64,000 nucleotides of DNA from Psychroserpens damuponensis. GTDB taxonomy: Bacteria > Bacteroidota > Bacteroidia > Flavobacteriales > Flavobacteriaceae. The translations under genes were made by a program, and so were the position numbers. Positions 52,672 through 60,906 of this stretch are shown here, piece after piece (the first letter of the stretch is position 1; each line of letters opens with the position of its first letter). Below the pieces are notes generated by a model that saw only the letters and a program-made list of their open reading frames with translations, searched no databases and was not told the DNA's origin. The DNA lies in assembly GCF_000826655.1 (NCBI RefSeq), contig NZ_JXJO01000010.1, positions 62,001 to 126,000 on the forward strand, read 5' to 3'.

Positions 52672-53013
52672 TTAAAAACTAGATATGTTACCAATTACCA
52701 GTTCTCCAGTAACTTTGTCAACTCCAGAAACTAACTTAGTTATTTCACCTTGAGAATTTATATAATTGAATATGTCATCACCTAAACTCTTTATTTGTTG
52801 ATCATTACCATTTTGATTTAAATTTCTCATCCTAATTAAAACATCATCAACCCAAGCATCAGTCATTTGAGTACAACAATTTGTCGTACTTAAAGAGATT
52901 GCCCCATTCGTGACTTGCTTACTTTCATTGATGATAATATCTGTAATTACTCCATTTTCAGTTTTAATTAAAATAGTATCAAAACCCTCAAGACAAAAGC
53001 CTTGAGGGTTAAC
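52672..53013 (-). pseudogene. orphan C-terminal fragment of a second nuclease toxin
   Basis: Open frame of about 114 codons with no start until an internal ATG at 52866 (64 codons). It reads KVNPQGFCLEGFDTILIKTENG, then DIIINESKQ (Asp...Glu-x-Lys, a PD-(D/E)xK nuclease core), GAISLSTTN, QMTDAWVDDVLIRM and KLVSGVDKVTGELVIGNI. The GFD...ExK, QMTD-W and V-G-VD-TGE pattern is that of C-terminal nuclease tips of polymorphic toxins. It lacks any N-terminal delivery part and begins within the terminator of the preceding immunity gene. It is an orphan toxin cassette, apparently the partner of the Imm49-like gene that follows. Confidence 0.65.
52981..53010 (-). terminator. terminator of the PoNi immunity gene
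   Basis: Stem AACCCTCAAG / CTTGAGGGTT with a short loop, followed on the minus strand by TTTT. It starts about 11 bp after the immunity stop codon. Confidence 0.75.
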
Positions 53014-53020
53014 TTTAAAA

Positions 53021-53794
53021 TTAAACTAAATCTTTAGGGTAATATTGATTGTCTCTAAAAGAGCTATCATCTAAGTTTTTGATTTTGACGATGGCTGCTG
53101 ACACAAAGCACCAATAACCATTGTAAACATTATATTCACTAGTATGCAAACCATAAATAGATTCATTTTTAAAACTATTATACCAATCATTCTCTAAAAA
53201 CATTTTTAATTTTTTTTGAGCTAAAACTCTATCATCAATAAAAATTATTTCCTTTAAGACATTATATTTTTCATTAATTCCAAAATAATCTTTATACGAT
53301 TCATTTTTAACAGACTCTTTACCAGGTACTTTAGATCTAATAAGAAAATCAAATAAAAAATCTAACACATTATCATTATCTATTAAATTAACCAATATTT
53401 TAAAGTCTGTAGACGATATGTTTATTAAAACTCCTAATGATAAAATGTCAAGAATATTTAAAAAACTAGATAAAGAATATTGGTTTAAAACCATTAATTT
53501 ATTATTCTTTTTGTATTGTATTTTATTTAAATGACCTTCTGTCCAATAATTATTCATTAATAATATCATTTCATGATAATTATCTAGAACACTTTTTGAA
53601 TTCATATCGTCTCCTCTTGAATATTTTGCTCTTAAAAGTTTTAAGTATGAATCACATATTCCTTTTTTAACTGATTGAAGTCTATTGATTTTTATCTCAT
53701 CATTGTAAACTTTTAAAGACTGCTTATATATGCTCTCATTAAAAGTTTTAATATAAGAATTAAAATATTCTAAGCTTTTCAATTTATCTCTCAT
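53021..53794 (-). CDS. PoNe immunity protein (PoNi, DUF1910/DUF1911)
   Basis: 257 residues. The N-terminal helical half (MRDKLKSLEYFNSYIKTFNESI) corresponds to DUF1910. The C-terminal half has the DUF1911 signature: LENDWYNSFKNESIYGLH, YNGYWCFVSAAIVKIKNLDDSSFRDNQYYPKDLV. This family neutralises PoNe DNase toxins. The ATG is 9 bp after the toxin stop on the same strand, the expected toxin-then-immunity order. The frame is intact although the toxin is broken, which fits continued protection against sister cells after toxin loss. Confidence 0.9.
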   Translation of the reverse strand: MRDKLKSLEYFNSYIKTFNESIYKQSLKVYNDEIKINRLQSVKKGICDSYLKLLRAKYSRGDDMNSKSVLDNYHEMILLMNNYWTEGHLNKIQYKKNNKLMVLNQYSLSSFLNILDILSLGVLINISSTDFKILVNLIDNDNVLDFLFDFLIRSKVPGKESVKNESYKDYFGINEKYNVLKEIIFIDDRVLAQKKLKMFLENDWYNSFKNESIYGLHTSEYNVYNGYWCFVSAAIVKIKNLDDSSFRDNQYYPKDLV

Positions 53795-53803
53795 AACACA
53801 AAT

Positions 53804-54410
53804 TTACGGTGTCCCTACTCCTATAATTTCCCCAAACTCGTCTAATTGATAGTACGTAATTACTCCATTGACTTGAGATATTTTTGCTACGACACTTGTA
53901 TAACCCTCACTCAATATTGCATCTACTAAATTTTGATTTCCTCCTGCTGCATAATCTATTACCTCCTTCAATCCAACCTGAACTCATTTGTGGAGTGCCA
54001 TCAGCAAGATTTCCTAAAGTAGAATTATTAAATTTACTATCAATAATTACAAATTCTCCCGTTTGAGGGTTTTTAAATATATGATCTATACCTCCATTTA
54101 GTACTGAAGGATCATCTAAATTTATAGATCTTATATGCTTTGGCTCATAGCCTTTTGTATACATATCTACATCTGTAACCATTTCTCCAAAGTTACCTTT
54201 TCTTATTGTATTATTAAACAAATCTAATTCATACCAATCTGTTCCATCTAATACATTATCAATTATTTCTCTTTGAGTTTTAGCAACAGCATCAAAAAAT
54301 TCATCTGCTTTTTTTATTACAACTTGACCTATTTCTATTAATTCATCTGCATATCTTACACCTTTTATCAATTTAAATGCTTGTCCACCTGGTATTCTAT
54401 CTATTATAAA
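53804..54410 (-). pseudogene. PoNe-type DNase toxin domain, frameshifted
   Basis: In the frame ending near 53907 the segment reads IPGGQAFKLIKGVRYADELIEIGQ, then KGNFGEMVTDVDMY, GGIDHIFKNPQTGEFVIIDSKF and LADGTPQMSSGWIEGGNR, a clear PoNe nuclease core (Glu, Asp, D-S-K). After GGNR the frame is lost. The continuation DYAAGGNQNLVDAILSEGYTSVVAKI ... GEIIGVGTP lies in another frame and ends at 53804, 9 bp before the immunity gene. The upstream junction to the carrier is also out of frame. PoNe domains degrade DNA in competitor cells. As read, no full-length toxin can be made. Confidence 0.75.
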
Positions 54411-55879
54411 AATGCAGCTGCTAATGCTCTACTCTGTTCAACTCCTTCAAAATCCTTTCCATCAATAAGGATTACAATATCTTCTAGTGGTAAAAAATAT
54501 CGACCAGTAATTATTAGAGTATTTGTTAAAACATATTCAAAAAAATCATTCAAATCACATGACAAACAGTCAAAATCTGGAAGTGGTAAACCAAACTCGT
54601 AAAATTGTTTTGAATTATAATCATATATGTAAGAATAAACACCGTCTAAAGGGATGTCTGTTGGACCTATTGTATTATTATATTGTCCATTTATATTGTA
54701 CGGTGATTGAGATACAAGTAATGCTTGATATGAATTTGGATTTCCACCATTGTCAAGCAAATACATGGTACCACCATTGTTTGGAATGTTATAAGTTGCA
54801 ATAAACTGTAAAGAGCTGATGTTGTTAAATGTTCCTGAATTATCAAAATTCCATTTTGGATCAGTTTCGTCATTTACGTATTCAGCTCTTAAACCTAAAC
54901 TGGTATTATCAATTATGTGTTGAGGTATATCTCCATTTTCATCTTTATTTTCTATTAATACAAGGTAATTTCTTATTACAGTAAAAATATTTTCTGGTGC
55001 TTCTAACCAATCTAAAAAATCAGAATCATTTACATCAATATCAAGCATTAATTTGATGGCGCGAACATGCATAACTGTGCTCGAAGGTGAAGTATAAACA
55101 TTACCTCCAGCTGAGCTACCTCCTGTGTTCGAATTTCCCGTTGGTCCAATAGGATTAGAGTTGCCAGTTGTACTTCCGGGTCCTGAACTACCTGAACTCG
55201 TTTCTGGACAATCTAATGTTATTACAATATTTACATCACATTCACCAACATGATGACATGTACTAACACCTTCAATAAAAATAAAGGTATTTCCTGCAGG
55301 TGTTACGTGCTGTACGCTTATGTCAAATTCACAATCACCTTCAGCTCGCTGCAAATAACTATTAAAATCTCCTTCTAAATCAATAACTTCCACTTCAAGA
55401 TTTGAATCTATGTGATCTTCGTTTATTAGTTGATTTAACTGATCTTCTGATAGTGTGTATTTTATAAGCTTTGCATTATAAGCAGCTCCATCAATAGAAA
55501 ATAAGACGAGATTATCAAGTGTTGTAGTTTCAACATCATTTTGAATTATTTGAAATGTATAAGAATGAAATGTCCCATCAAAAGACTCCATATATTTTGC
55601 AAAATCAGTTTCAATAGTAAAGTCATAATCACTATTATAAATTAGTCTGCTTTCTGCACCTTTTTTAGACTTTAATGGTTTCGTTTTTAAGTCACATAAA
55701 ATTTCTGATAGTAACCTGTTTTGATCGATTTCATCTTCAAATACATATCTGGTTTGATGAAATAACAACTCATTTGTAGATTGAGCTGATTCGATAATAA
55801 ATTCTTCCTCTTGACAATTGGTAAAGGTAAAAACTGTAATTAACAGCAATAAATGTGTGAAGTACTTAATTCTTTTAAT
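54404..55879 (-). CDS. lipoprotein carrier (N-terminal part) of the broken PoNe toxin
   Basis: The frame of 54404-55849 (TTG) extends upstream to an ATT at 55877-55879. From that ATT it reads as a complete lipoprotein signal (KRIKYFTHLLLLI...FTNC). No ATG, GTG or TTG gives a full signal, so the start is ATT or has been lost by mutation. The mature protein has a beta-rich N-terminal domain of about 200 residues, a Ser/Gly/Thr/Pro linker (SSGSSGPGSTTGNSNPIGP), and a C-terminal helical region leading to SRALAAAFL, where it stops. One extra T in TTTTT would continue into FIIDRIPGGQAFK of the PoNe domain. It is the delivery part of a surface polymorphic toxin. Confidence 0.7.
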   Translation of the reverse strand: MKRIKYFTHLLLLITVFTFTNCQEEEFIIESAQSTNELLFHQTRYVFEDEIDQNRLLSEILCDLKTKPLKSKKGAESRLIYNSDYDFTIETDFAKYMESFDGTFHSYTFQIIQNDVETTTLDNLVLFSIDGAAYNAKLIKYTLSEDQLNQLINEDHIDSNLEVEVIDLEGDFNSYLQRAEGDCEFDISVQHVTPAGNTFIFIEGVSTCHHVGECDVNIVITLDCPETSSGSSGPGSTTGNSNPIGPTGNSNTGGSSAGGNVYTSPSSTVMHVRAIKLMLDIDVNDSDFLDWLEAPENIFTVIRNYLVLIENKDENGDIPQHIIDNTSLGLRAEYVNDETDPKWNFDNSGTFNNISSLQFIATYNIPNNGGTMYLLDNGGNPNSYQALLVSQSPYNINGQYNNTIGPTDIPLDGVYSYIYDYNSKQFYEFGLPLPDFDCLSCDLNDFFEYVLTNTLIITGRYFLPLEDIVILIDGKDFEGVEQSRALAAAFL

Positions 55880-56060
55880 TTTTTGTTACGTTTAAATTAT
55901 TTATATAAAGTCACATCTATTCTCATGAATAGATGTAATACTCAAAATTTAGCGTCGACAAAAATTTCATAATAAATATATAGAAAATAATCTATATTGC
56001 AAAATATTTTCTATAATATAGTTTGGTTTTTAAATTGAATAAACATTTAAATATATTGGT

Positions 56061-56068
56061 TAACTTTG
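56061..56068 (+). promoter_or_regulatory. -7 box of the PAP2-like gene
   Basis: TAACTTTG, 21 bp before the TTG start at 56089. Confidence 0.45.
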
Positions 56069-56088
56069 ATTTAAATAACTAGAATATT

Positions 56089-56694
56089 TTGAACCAACTC
56101 CTCAAAAGCATATCATACATTTTCCATCCATTATTAATGCCATTACTGGGTGTTGTATTTTATTTTTCTAAAACCCCACGTTTTATTCCAGAATCTATAA
56201 TGAAAGCCAAGATGTTTTCTATTTCGATTCTCACTATTGTTTTACCCATTTTATTATTTTACCTATTAAGAACTATTAAAAAAGTAGATACGTTTCATTT
56301 AGTAACAGTTAAAGAGCGCATCATACCATTATTCATCAATAGTATTATTATTACTTTAATTTTAGTACGTGTTTTACCTCAAGACGAGATACCTGAATTA
56401 CATTTTTTCTTTATTGGGATATTAATTTCAACGATAACGTGTTTTGCATTAGCTCTAGCGAATTTTAAAGCAAGTATCCATATGATTGCATCTGCTGGAT
56501 TTTTTATGTTTGCTATAGCTGTTGCTATCCATTTTAAGATAAACATAAATGGTACCCTTGCTTTAATGTGCATCATAATTGGTGCTATTGCGACATCACG
56601 ACTTCATTTAAAAGCACATACACCTGTTGAGCTTATAGCGGGATTTTTTGTAGGCTTAATGCCTCAACTCATTTTATTAAATTATTGGATGTAG
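56089..56694 (+). CDS. PAP2-like integral membrane protein
   Basis: 201 residues, about six membrane helices, from a TTG start. The C-terminal SRLHLKAHTPVELIAGFFVG corresponds to the SR-x(n)-H element of PAP2-type lipid phosphatases (Ser-Arg then His), and the opening FHPLLMPLLGVVFYF is typical of flavobacterial proteins of this group. The first PAP2 phosphatase motif (K-x6-RP) is not obvious, so it may be a non-catalytic relative or act on another lipid phosphate. It stands alone between the toxin locus and a convergent outer-membrane gene. Confidence 0.65.
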   Translation: MNQLLKSISYIFHPLLMPLLGVVFYFSKTPRFIPESIMKAKMFSISILTIVLPILLFYLLRTIKKVDTFHLVTVKERIIPLFINSIIITLILVRVLPQDEIPELHFFFIGILISTITCFALALANFKASIHMIASAGFFMFAIAVAIHFKININGTLALMCIIIGAIATSRLHLKAHTPVELIAGFFVGLMPQLILLNYWM

Positions 56695-56714
56695 ACATTA
56701 AACACTTTTAGTGT

Positions 56715-57437
56715 TTATAATATGTAGAAGAGTAGTCCTATTTTAATAGTATTCATAGCGACAGTCTCTCCAGTACTACTCAGTTTAGCAGACTTATCAA
56801 AAATATCATTAAGCGCATAATAGAGATGAAAATTCACATTTGAATAACCTGCACTAAGTGTAAGTCCAACTTGTAATTTATTTATATCACTAATATTTGA
56901 TAGAGAAATATCATTGGGACTACCTCTAAATTTAGAGGTATTATAGAATACATAACCCAATTTTACTCCTGAATAGATTCTCCAAAAATCATAATCTTTC
57001 GCTGTAGATGTTCGCCATCTAAACTCTACAGGAAATTCAACAAGATACGTAGTAAACTTATTTTTACTGTAAGTTACGTCATCTAGAACAGTATACTCGT
57101 AACCTGAAGTACTGTTAGAAATAAGTAATGTCTGATTATAAGAATTTGTAGACAGACCTAAACCTAAACCAAGAGCAACATTACGTTGGGCGTTTATTGG
57201 CATGTCTCTAATAAATCCGAAATGAAATCCGCTAGAAAAACCATTTTGAGACACACCATCAGGTTTATTTTCTAGTAAATTGTAGGTAACTGACACATAG
57301 AATTGATCTTCTCTATACGCATCATCCACAATTTTGATACTATCTTGTACTATAGATTTACTAAGACCTTGATCGCCTTCTTGTGCAGAAATCGACAATA
57401 AGGGGAATAATAAAAACAAATAAAGGAGTTGTTTCAT
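56715..57437 (-). CDS. outer-membrane beta-barrel protein (porin/PorT-like)
   Basis: 240 residues with a signal peptide (LLSISAQ). The mature protein is a small barrel of about eight strands: FYVSVTYNLLEN, GFHFGFIRDMPINAQRNVALGLGLGLS, TTYLVEFPVEFRWR, YDFWRIYSGVKLGYVF, and a C-terminal strand ending in the aromatic-hydrophobic IKIGLLFYIL. The layout (IPVEFRWR and the GxxLGYVF strand) is that of the Bacteroidota PorT/OmpW-like barrels. The T9SS component PorT is one candidate, but its usual neighbours are not here, so I leave the symbol empty. It starts after the terminator of the exb operon and is therefore an independent unit. Confidence 0.7.
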   Translation of the reverse strand: MKQLLYLFLLFPLLSISAQEGDQGLSKSIVQDSIKIVDDAYREDQFYVSVTYNLLENKPDGVSQNGFSSGFHFGFIRDMPINAQRNVALGLGLGLSTNSYNQTLLISNSTSGYEYTVLDDVTYSKNKFTTYLVEFPVEFRWRTSTAKDYDFWRIYSGVKLGYVFYNTSKFRGSPNDISLSNISDINKLQVGLTLSAGYSNVNFHLYYALNDIFDKSAKLSSTGETVAMNTIKIGLLFYIL

Positions 57438-57574
57438 ATGTTAATATTTAATTTCATTGGTCACACGCTATTCGTTATACCATAGTTAATCTTAGTAAAA
57501 AAATCATACAATCACTTGTAATGTCATACAAATATAACCTAATACATCATAACATATTTCACGGGATAACATAA

Positions 57575-57605
57575 AAAAAAGCATCCAAATTATGGATGCT
57601 TTTTT
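57575..57605 (-). terminator. terminator of the exb operon
   Basis: Perfect AAAAAAGCATCC / GGATGCTTTTTT with a 7-nt loop. Symmetric, so it may work in both directions. Confidence 0.9.
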
Positions 57606-57628
57606 GTATATTCAATACTGTTTGTTTC

Positions 57629-58105
57629 TTAATTATCTAAAGCACTACCTGTACCAACAGAATAATTAATTTTAAGTGCATTCGCTTTTCTGAGTTCTTT
57701 TTTGATATCTCCAACAATACCCATATTCGCTTCCTTATCTACTTTAAGTGATACGGTTAAGAAATCAATTAATTCTTCTCTCGCAATAGCTGCTCGTTCT
57801 GCATTAATAAAAGCTTGAATATCCTCAATATCTGCAAATTTATCGTTAAGCTGTAATCTCGCTTCATCACCTAAATCTTTGTAACCACTAGATGGTTTAC
57901 CTGCATATATATAACTAATAGGATACTTTTTCTCTAGTTTTTCAACTTGATCAGCTAAAGGAAGTCTTTGCTCAACCATAAGCGTATCTTCTCTCATTAC
58001 AGTTACTACCATAAAGAAAAACAGTAGCATAAAAACAATATCTGGTAAAGATGCTGTATTTACAGCTGGTAACGCATTGTCTTTTTTACTTTTAAATTTA
58101 GACAT
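57629..58105 (-). CDS. exbD: ExbD/TolR-type biopolymer transport protein (second copy)
   Basis: 158 residues. One membrane helix (LPDIVFMLLFFFMVVTVM) near the N-terminus contains the essential Asp (PDIVF) of the proton path. The periplasmic domain follows, with FLTVSLKVDKEANMGIVGDIKKELRKAN. It partners ExbB at the inner membrane to energise an outer-membrane process via TonB-like proteins. Last of four co-directional genes spaced by 12-27 bp. Confidence 0.92.
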   Translation of the reverse strand: MSKFKSKKDNALPAVNTASLPDIVFMLLFFFMVVTVMREDTLMVEQRLPLADQVEKLEKKYPISYIYAGKPSSGYKDLGDEARLQLNDKFADIEDIQAFINAERAAIAREELIDFLTVSLKVDKEANMGIVGDIKKELRKANALKINYSVGTGSALDN

Positions 58106-58121
58106 ATTATAGTGTTTTTAT

Positions 58122-58745
58122 TTATTGTACTTCAGAAAGTTTCTCAGGATATTCTTTTCTAATTTGATCAATAACTTCCTTGAGTTTTTCTTTATTTCCA
58201 TTGAATTTAGCATCCTTGTAATTCTCTTCCATCTTAACAAAATCCATGTCGCTAAACCCTTTTCTAGGTCCTACTTCTAAAGCTCTAATATTACGTAAAT
58301 CATTATATGCAGCAACTAATTCGTTTTGCACCGAAATATATTGCGCATAAGATGTTTCTCTTTCATTCTTTAAAGAAATAATAGCTTTATCTGGATGATC
58401 AGACGATGATGCATCTCGCTTACCTTTACAGTAATCACATCTATTACCTGCGGCATCAGTTCCACCACCATTATCTAAAAACTCAATAGCAGCTTTACGC
58501 AAATCTTTGAGTTCCATTAACTCATCTTCAACTAATAATTGATCCTTACCGTTAATCAAAACAGTAAAAATATTCTTTTGCTTAATAACAACTTCATCAT
58601 CGTTAGGCGGCTCCATTGGAGGAAGCTTACGATTTATCCCAGAATCTTTAGGGATTGTCGTTGTTACTAAGAAAAATATAAGAAGTAAGAATGCAATATC
58701 GGCCATAGAGCCTGCATTCACTTCTGGTGCTGATCGTTTTGCCAT
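58122..58745 (-). CDS. exbD: ExbD/TolR-type biopolymer transport protein with CxxC insertion
   Basis: 207 residues. The N-terminal helix NAGSMADIAFLLLIFFLVTTTIP has the conserved Asp. The periplasmic part is longer than the neighbour by about 50 residues and holds an insert with NRCDYCKGKRD (Cys-x2-Cys) at about residue 102. The two cysteines could form a redox-active or structural disulphide. The rest resembles ExbD (YAQYISVQNELVAAYNDLRN, VIDQIRKEYPEKLSEVQ). It is probably the partner of the second ExbD in a hetero-oligomer. Confidence 0.9.
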   Translation of the reverse strand: MAKRSAPEVNAGSMADIAFLLLIFFLVTTTIPKDSGINRKLPPMEPPNDDEVVIKQKNIFTVLINGKDQLLVEDELMELKDLRKAAIEFLDNGGGTDAAGNRCDYCKGKRDASSSDHPDKAIISLKNERETSYAQYISVQNELVAAYNDLRNIRALEVGPRKGFSDMDFVKMEENYKDAKFNGNKEKLKEVIDQIRKEYPEKLSEVQ

Positions 58746-58757
58746 AATTAATTTTAT

Positions 58758-59198
58758 TTACTTTATCATCTTCTTAACTCCAAAGAACAACATTAAACCT
58801 GCTGCTAATAAAATTAAGATATAGAATGCTTTAATACCTGCTTCTATCATTTGAGAACCACTAGCAGATAACATTTCACCATCTGTTAATTCAGTTTCTA
58901 CACCAGATGAGGCAAACCATGCTACTATCAATACAAGTGCAAATACACCTAATGACATTAATGCTTTTTTAAGTTTTTCTGGTTGACTAAATAAGTTAAC
59001 CAAACTAAATACAACTGCAGAAAATGCTGCAATTGCTAAAACCACATAAGCAAGATTAGCAAACCATGATAATACCGCTTGGTTATCACCATCAGCTTTT
59101 ATTGCTTCATCTCCTAACATCATTATTCTTACTAAAAAGAATACAGCAATTAGACCTATTACTAAAGCAACAATTTTGATTATTTTTTGAATATTCAT
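58758..59198 (-). CDS. conserved membrane protein of the exb operon
   Basis: 146 residues with four hydrophobic helices (KIVALVIGLIAVFFLVRIMML, LANLAYVVLAIAAFSAVVFSLV, LMSLGVFALVLIVAWFAS, AFYILILLAAGLMLFFGV) and a short basic tail. No known domain. It lies between ExbB and the ExbDs in the same direction, spaced 12 and 27 bp, an arrangement that I believe is conserved in flavobacteria, so it is probably an extra subunit of the proton channel complex. Confidence 0.8.
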   Translation of the reverse strand: MNIQKIIKIVALVIGLIAVFFLVRIMMLGDEAIKADGDNQAVLSWFANLAYVVLAIAAFSAVVFSLVNLFSQPEKLKKALMSLGVFALVLIVAWFASSGVETELTDGEMLSASGSQMIEAGIKAFYILILLAAGLMLFFGVKKMIK

Positions 59199-59225
59199 GT
59201 TATGTTTGATTTAATAATTGGGTTA

Positions 59226-60002
59226 TTATTTTTTATGTCTTACTAATAAATCGATAAGTGAAATCGATGAATCTTCCATATCGTTAACGATACTGTCAAT
59301 TTTAGAGATAATGTAATTGTAAAAAATTTGTAATATAATAGCTACGATAAGACCAAATACAGTCGTTAATAAGGCTACTTTAATACCACCTGCCACTAAC
59401 GAAGGGTTCATATCACCTGCAGCTTCAATTTTATCAAAGGCATCAATCATACCAAGTACAGTACCCATGAAACCAAGCATTGGTGCTAAAGCGATAAATA
59501 ATGAAATCCATGATACATTTTTCTCTAATTGTCCCATTTGAACACCACCATAAGCTACAACAGCTTTTTCAGCAGCATCAATGTTCTCGTCTGCACGATC
59601 TAAACCTTGGTAAAAGATGGATGCAACAGGTCCTTTTGTATTTCTACAAACTTCTTTTGCTGCTTCAATTCCACCAGAGTTAAGAGCATCCTCTACATTC
59701 TGAGTTAATTTCTTTGAATTTGTTGTTGCAAGATTTAAATATATAATTCTTTCAATAGCAATTGCTAAACCTAGAATTAAACATAATAATACAATTCCCA
59801 TAAAAAATGGACCACCTTCAATAAAACGTTCTTTTACAACTTCTGTAAAAGATTTATCAGCTTCTGCTGTCTCTGTTGCGTCTTGAAATGTAGTGGCTAC
59901 TGCCGTTGTTGCAGATTCAACTGTGTTTGCATTTGTACTTGCATTAACAGTACCGAAAGCCATGATACCTGCTATGGCTAAGATTGAAAAAAGTCTTTTC
60001 AT
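59226..60002 (-). CDS. exbB: ExbB/TolQ/MotA family proton channel protein
   Basis: 258 residues. Residues 1-22 form an extra N-terminal hydrophobic signal-like segment (FSILAIAGIMAFGTVNAS), followed by an acidic Thr/Ala-rich stretch. Three channel helices follow: FFMGIVLLCLILGLAIAIER, then WISLFIALAPMLGFMGTVLGMIDAF with the conserved Gly/Thr motif, then GGIKVALLTTVFGLIVAIILQIFYN. It forms the pentameric proton channel around ExbD helices. First gene of the operon on the minus strand. Confidence 0.93.
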   Translation of the reverse strand: MKRLFSILAIAGIMAFGTVNASTNANTVESATTAVATTFQDATETAEADKSFTEVVKERFIEGGPFFMGIVLLCLILGLAIAIERIIYLNLATTNSKKLTQNVEDALNSGGIEAAKEVCRNTKGPVASIFYQGLDRADENIDAAEKAVVAYGGVQMGQLEKNVSWISLFIALAPMLGFMGTVLGMIDAFDKIEAAGDMNPSLVAGGIKVALLTTVFGLIVAIILQIFYNYIISKIDSIVNDMEDSSISLIDLLVRHKK

Positions 60003-60463
60003 CGTGATTGTTCTTAATTTTATTAGTTAAAGTGTTAAAGATAAAAAAAAATTGGAATTAAAAAATAAAAATACAAATTGAGTCATACGCATTCACGCTG
60101 ATTTAGTCAATTAGTAAAATTACATAAGACGAATTTAAATAAAATGTTTTGGATTATTCAGCTATAAAACGAAAAACTTATGGTTTCGTATACATTTCTT
60201 TAATTAGCCATCAAGAAATTATCGTTTCTTCAGAAATATTAAAACCTTCAAATAATTCATTTCCACATCCTTTAATCAATTTCAACTCCAATAAAGTAAA
60301 TTATAATGATGAATTCTATAGTTATTGTGAAATTTGTTAATCTCTTCTTAATTTAAGTTTACAAGGAAAAAACTACACCGTATAACTATATATAGTCATG
60401 ACGTTCGTTTAAATAGTGTTGCTTACATGTTCGGTTGACTACATCCATCGCAATTGAGTAAAA
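60003..60463. other. AT-rich intergenic stretch upstream of the exb operon
   Basis: 460 bp. The end next to 60002 should hold the exbB promoter, but no clean TAnnTTTG box is seen on the minus strand. A 63-codon frame from TTG at 60149 has no recognisable features. The remainder is AT-rich and leads into the tandem repeat. Confidence 0.5.
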
Positions 60464-60840
60464 CATAGAAGCCTAAACATCTAAAAAGATGTTGGGTTTT
60501 ATAGTTTAAAATAGTGGCTTCAAGCCAAAGGATTCACTGCGTGCATCCCAATTTGAGAATCTTGGGCAAGCATAGAAACCTAAACATCTAAAAAGATGTT
60601 TGGTTTTATAGTTTAAAAGAAGTGCTTCAAGCCATAAGGGATTCACTGCGTACATCCCAAAAGGGAATCTTGGGCAAGCATAGAAACCTAAACATCTAAA
60701 AAGATGTTTGGTTTTATAGTTTAAAATAGTGGCTCAAGCCAAAGGATTCACTGCGTGCATCCCAAAAGAGAATCTTGGGCAAGCATAGAAACCTAAACAT
60801 CTAAAAAGATGTTTGGTTTTATAGTTTAAAAGAAGTGCTT
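60464..60840. repeat. tandem array of about 107-bp hairpin-rich units
   Basis: Units start with CATAGAA at 60464, 60571, 60679 and 60784 (periods 107, 108, 105). Each complete unit has a long hairpin (AAACATCT-AAAA-AGATGTTT inside an imperfect ATAGAAACC/GGTTTTATA outer stem), then TAGTTTAAAA, a GGCTT-C-AAGCC hairpin, GGATTCACTGCGTGCATCC, and CCCAA...TTGGG. Units 1 and 3 share TAGTGG; units 2 and 4 share GAAGTGCTTC, so the array seems built from pairs. Variation is small and there are no unique spacers. The fourth unit is cut by the inverted repeat next to tRNA-Ser. Confidence 0.9.
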
Positions 60841-60878
60841 CAAGCTTTGGCTTGGCACTTCTTTTAAACTATAAAACC
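60815..60878. repeat. long inverted repeat closing the tandem array
   Basis: The left arm 60815-60845 (GGTTTTATAGTTTAAAAGAA and following) and the right arm 60850-60878 are complementary along their length apart from a 2-nt bulge, with a 4-nt TTTG loop. The right arm is an inverted copy of the array's own TTTATAGTTTAAAAGAAGTGC block. Confidence 0.92.
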
Positions 60879-60897
60879 TGCAACTCACGTTGCAGGT
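60876..60897 (-). terminator. terminator of tRNA-Ser
   Basis: Perfect ACCTGCAAC-TCAC-GTTGCAGGT; on the minus strand it is followed by TTTTATAG. It begins 10 bp after the tRNA 3' end. Confidence 0.88.
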
Positions 60898-60906
60898 TTC
60901 CTTTTG

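Noticed and set aside
50808-55879. Frameshifts in the toxin locus as general sequencing error
   Set aside because: Not excluded, but many long genes with similar homopolymers elsewhere in the window are uninterrupted, so local gene decay is the better explanation.
60149-60340. 63-codon ORF with TTG start
   Set aside because: No signal, domain or helix pattern; composition like surrounding noncoding DNA.
60464-60840. CRISPR array
   Set aside because: Units are about 107 bp and nearly identical along their whole length; there are no unique spacers and no cas genes in the window.
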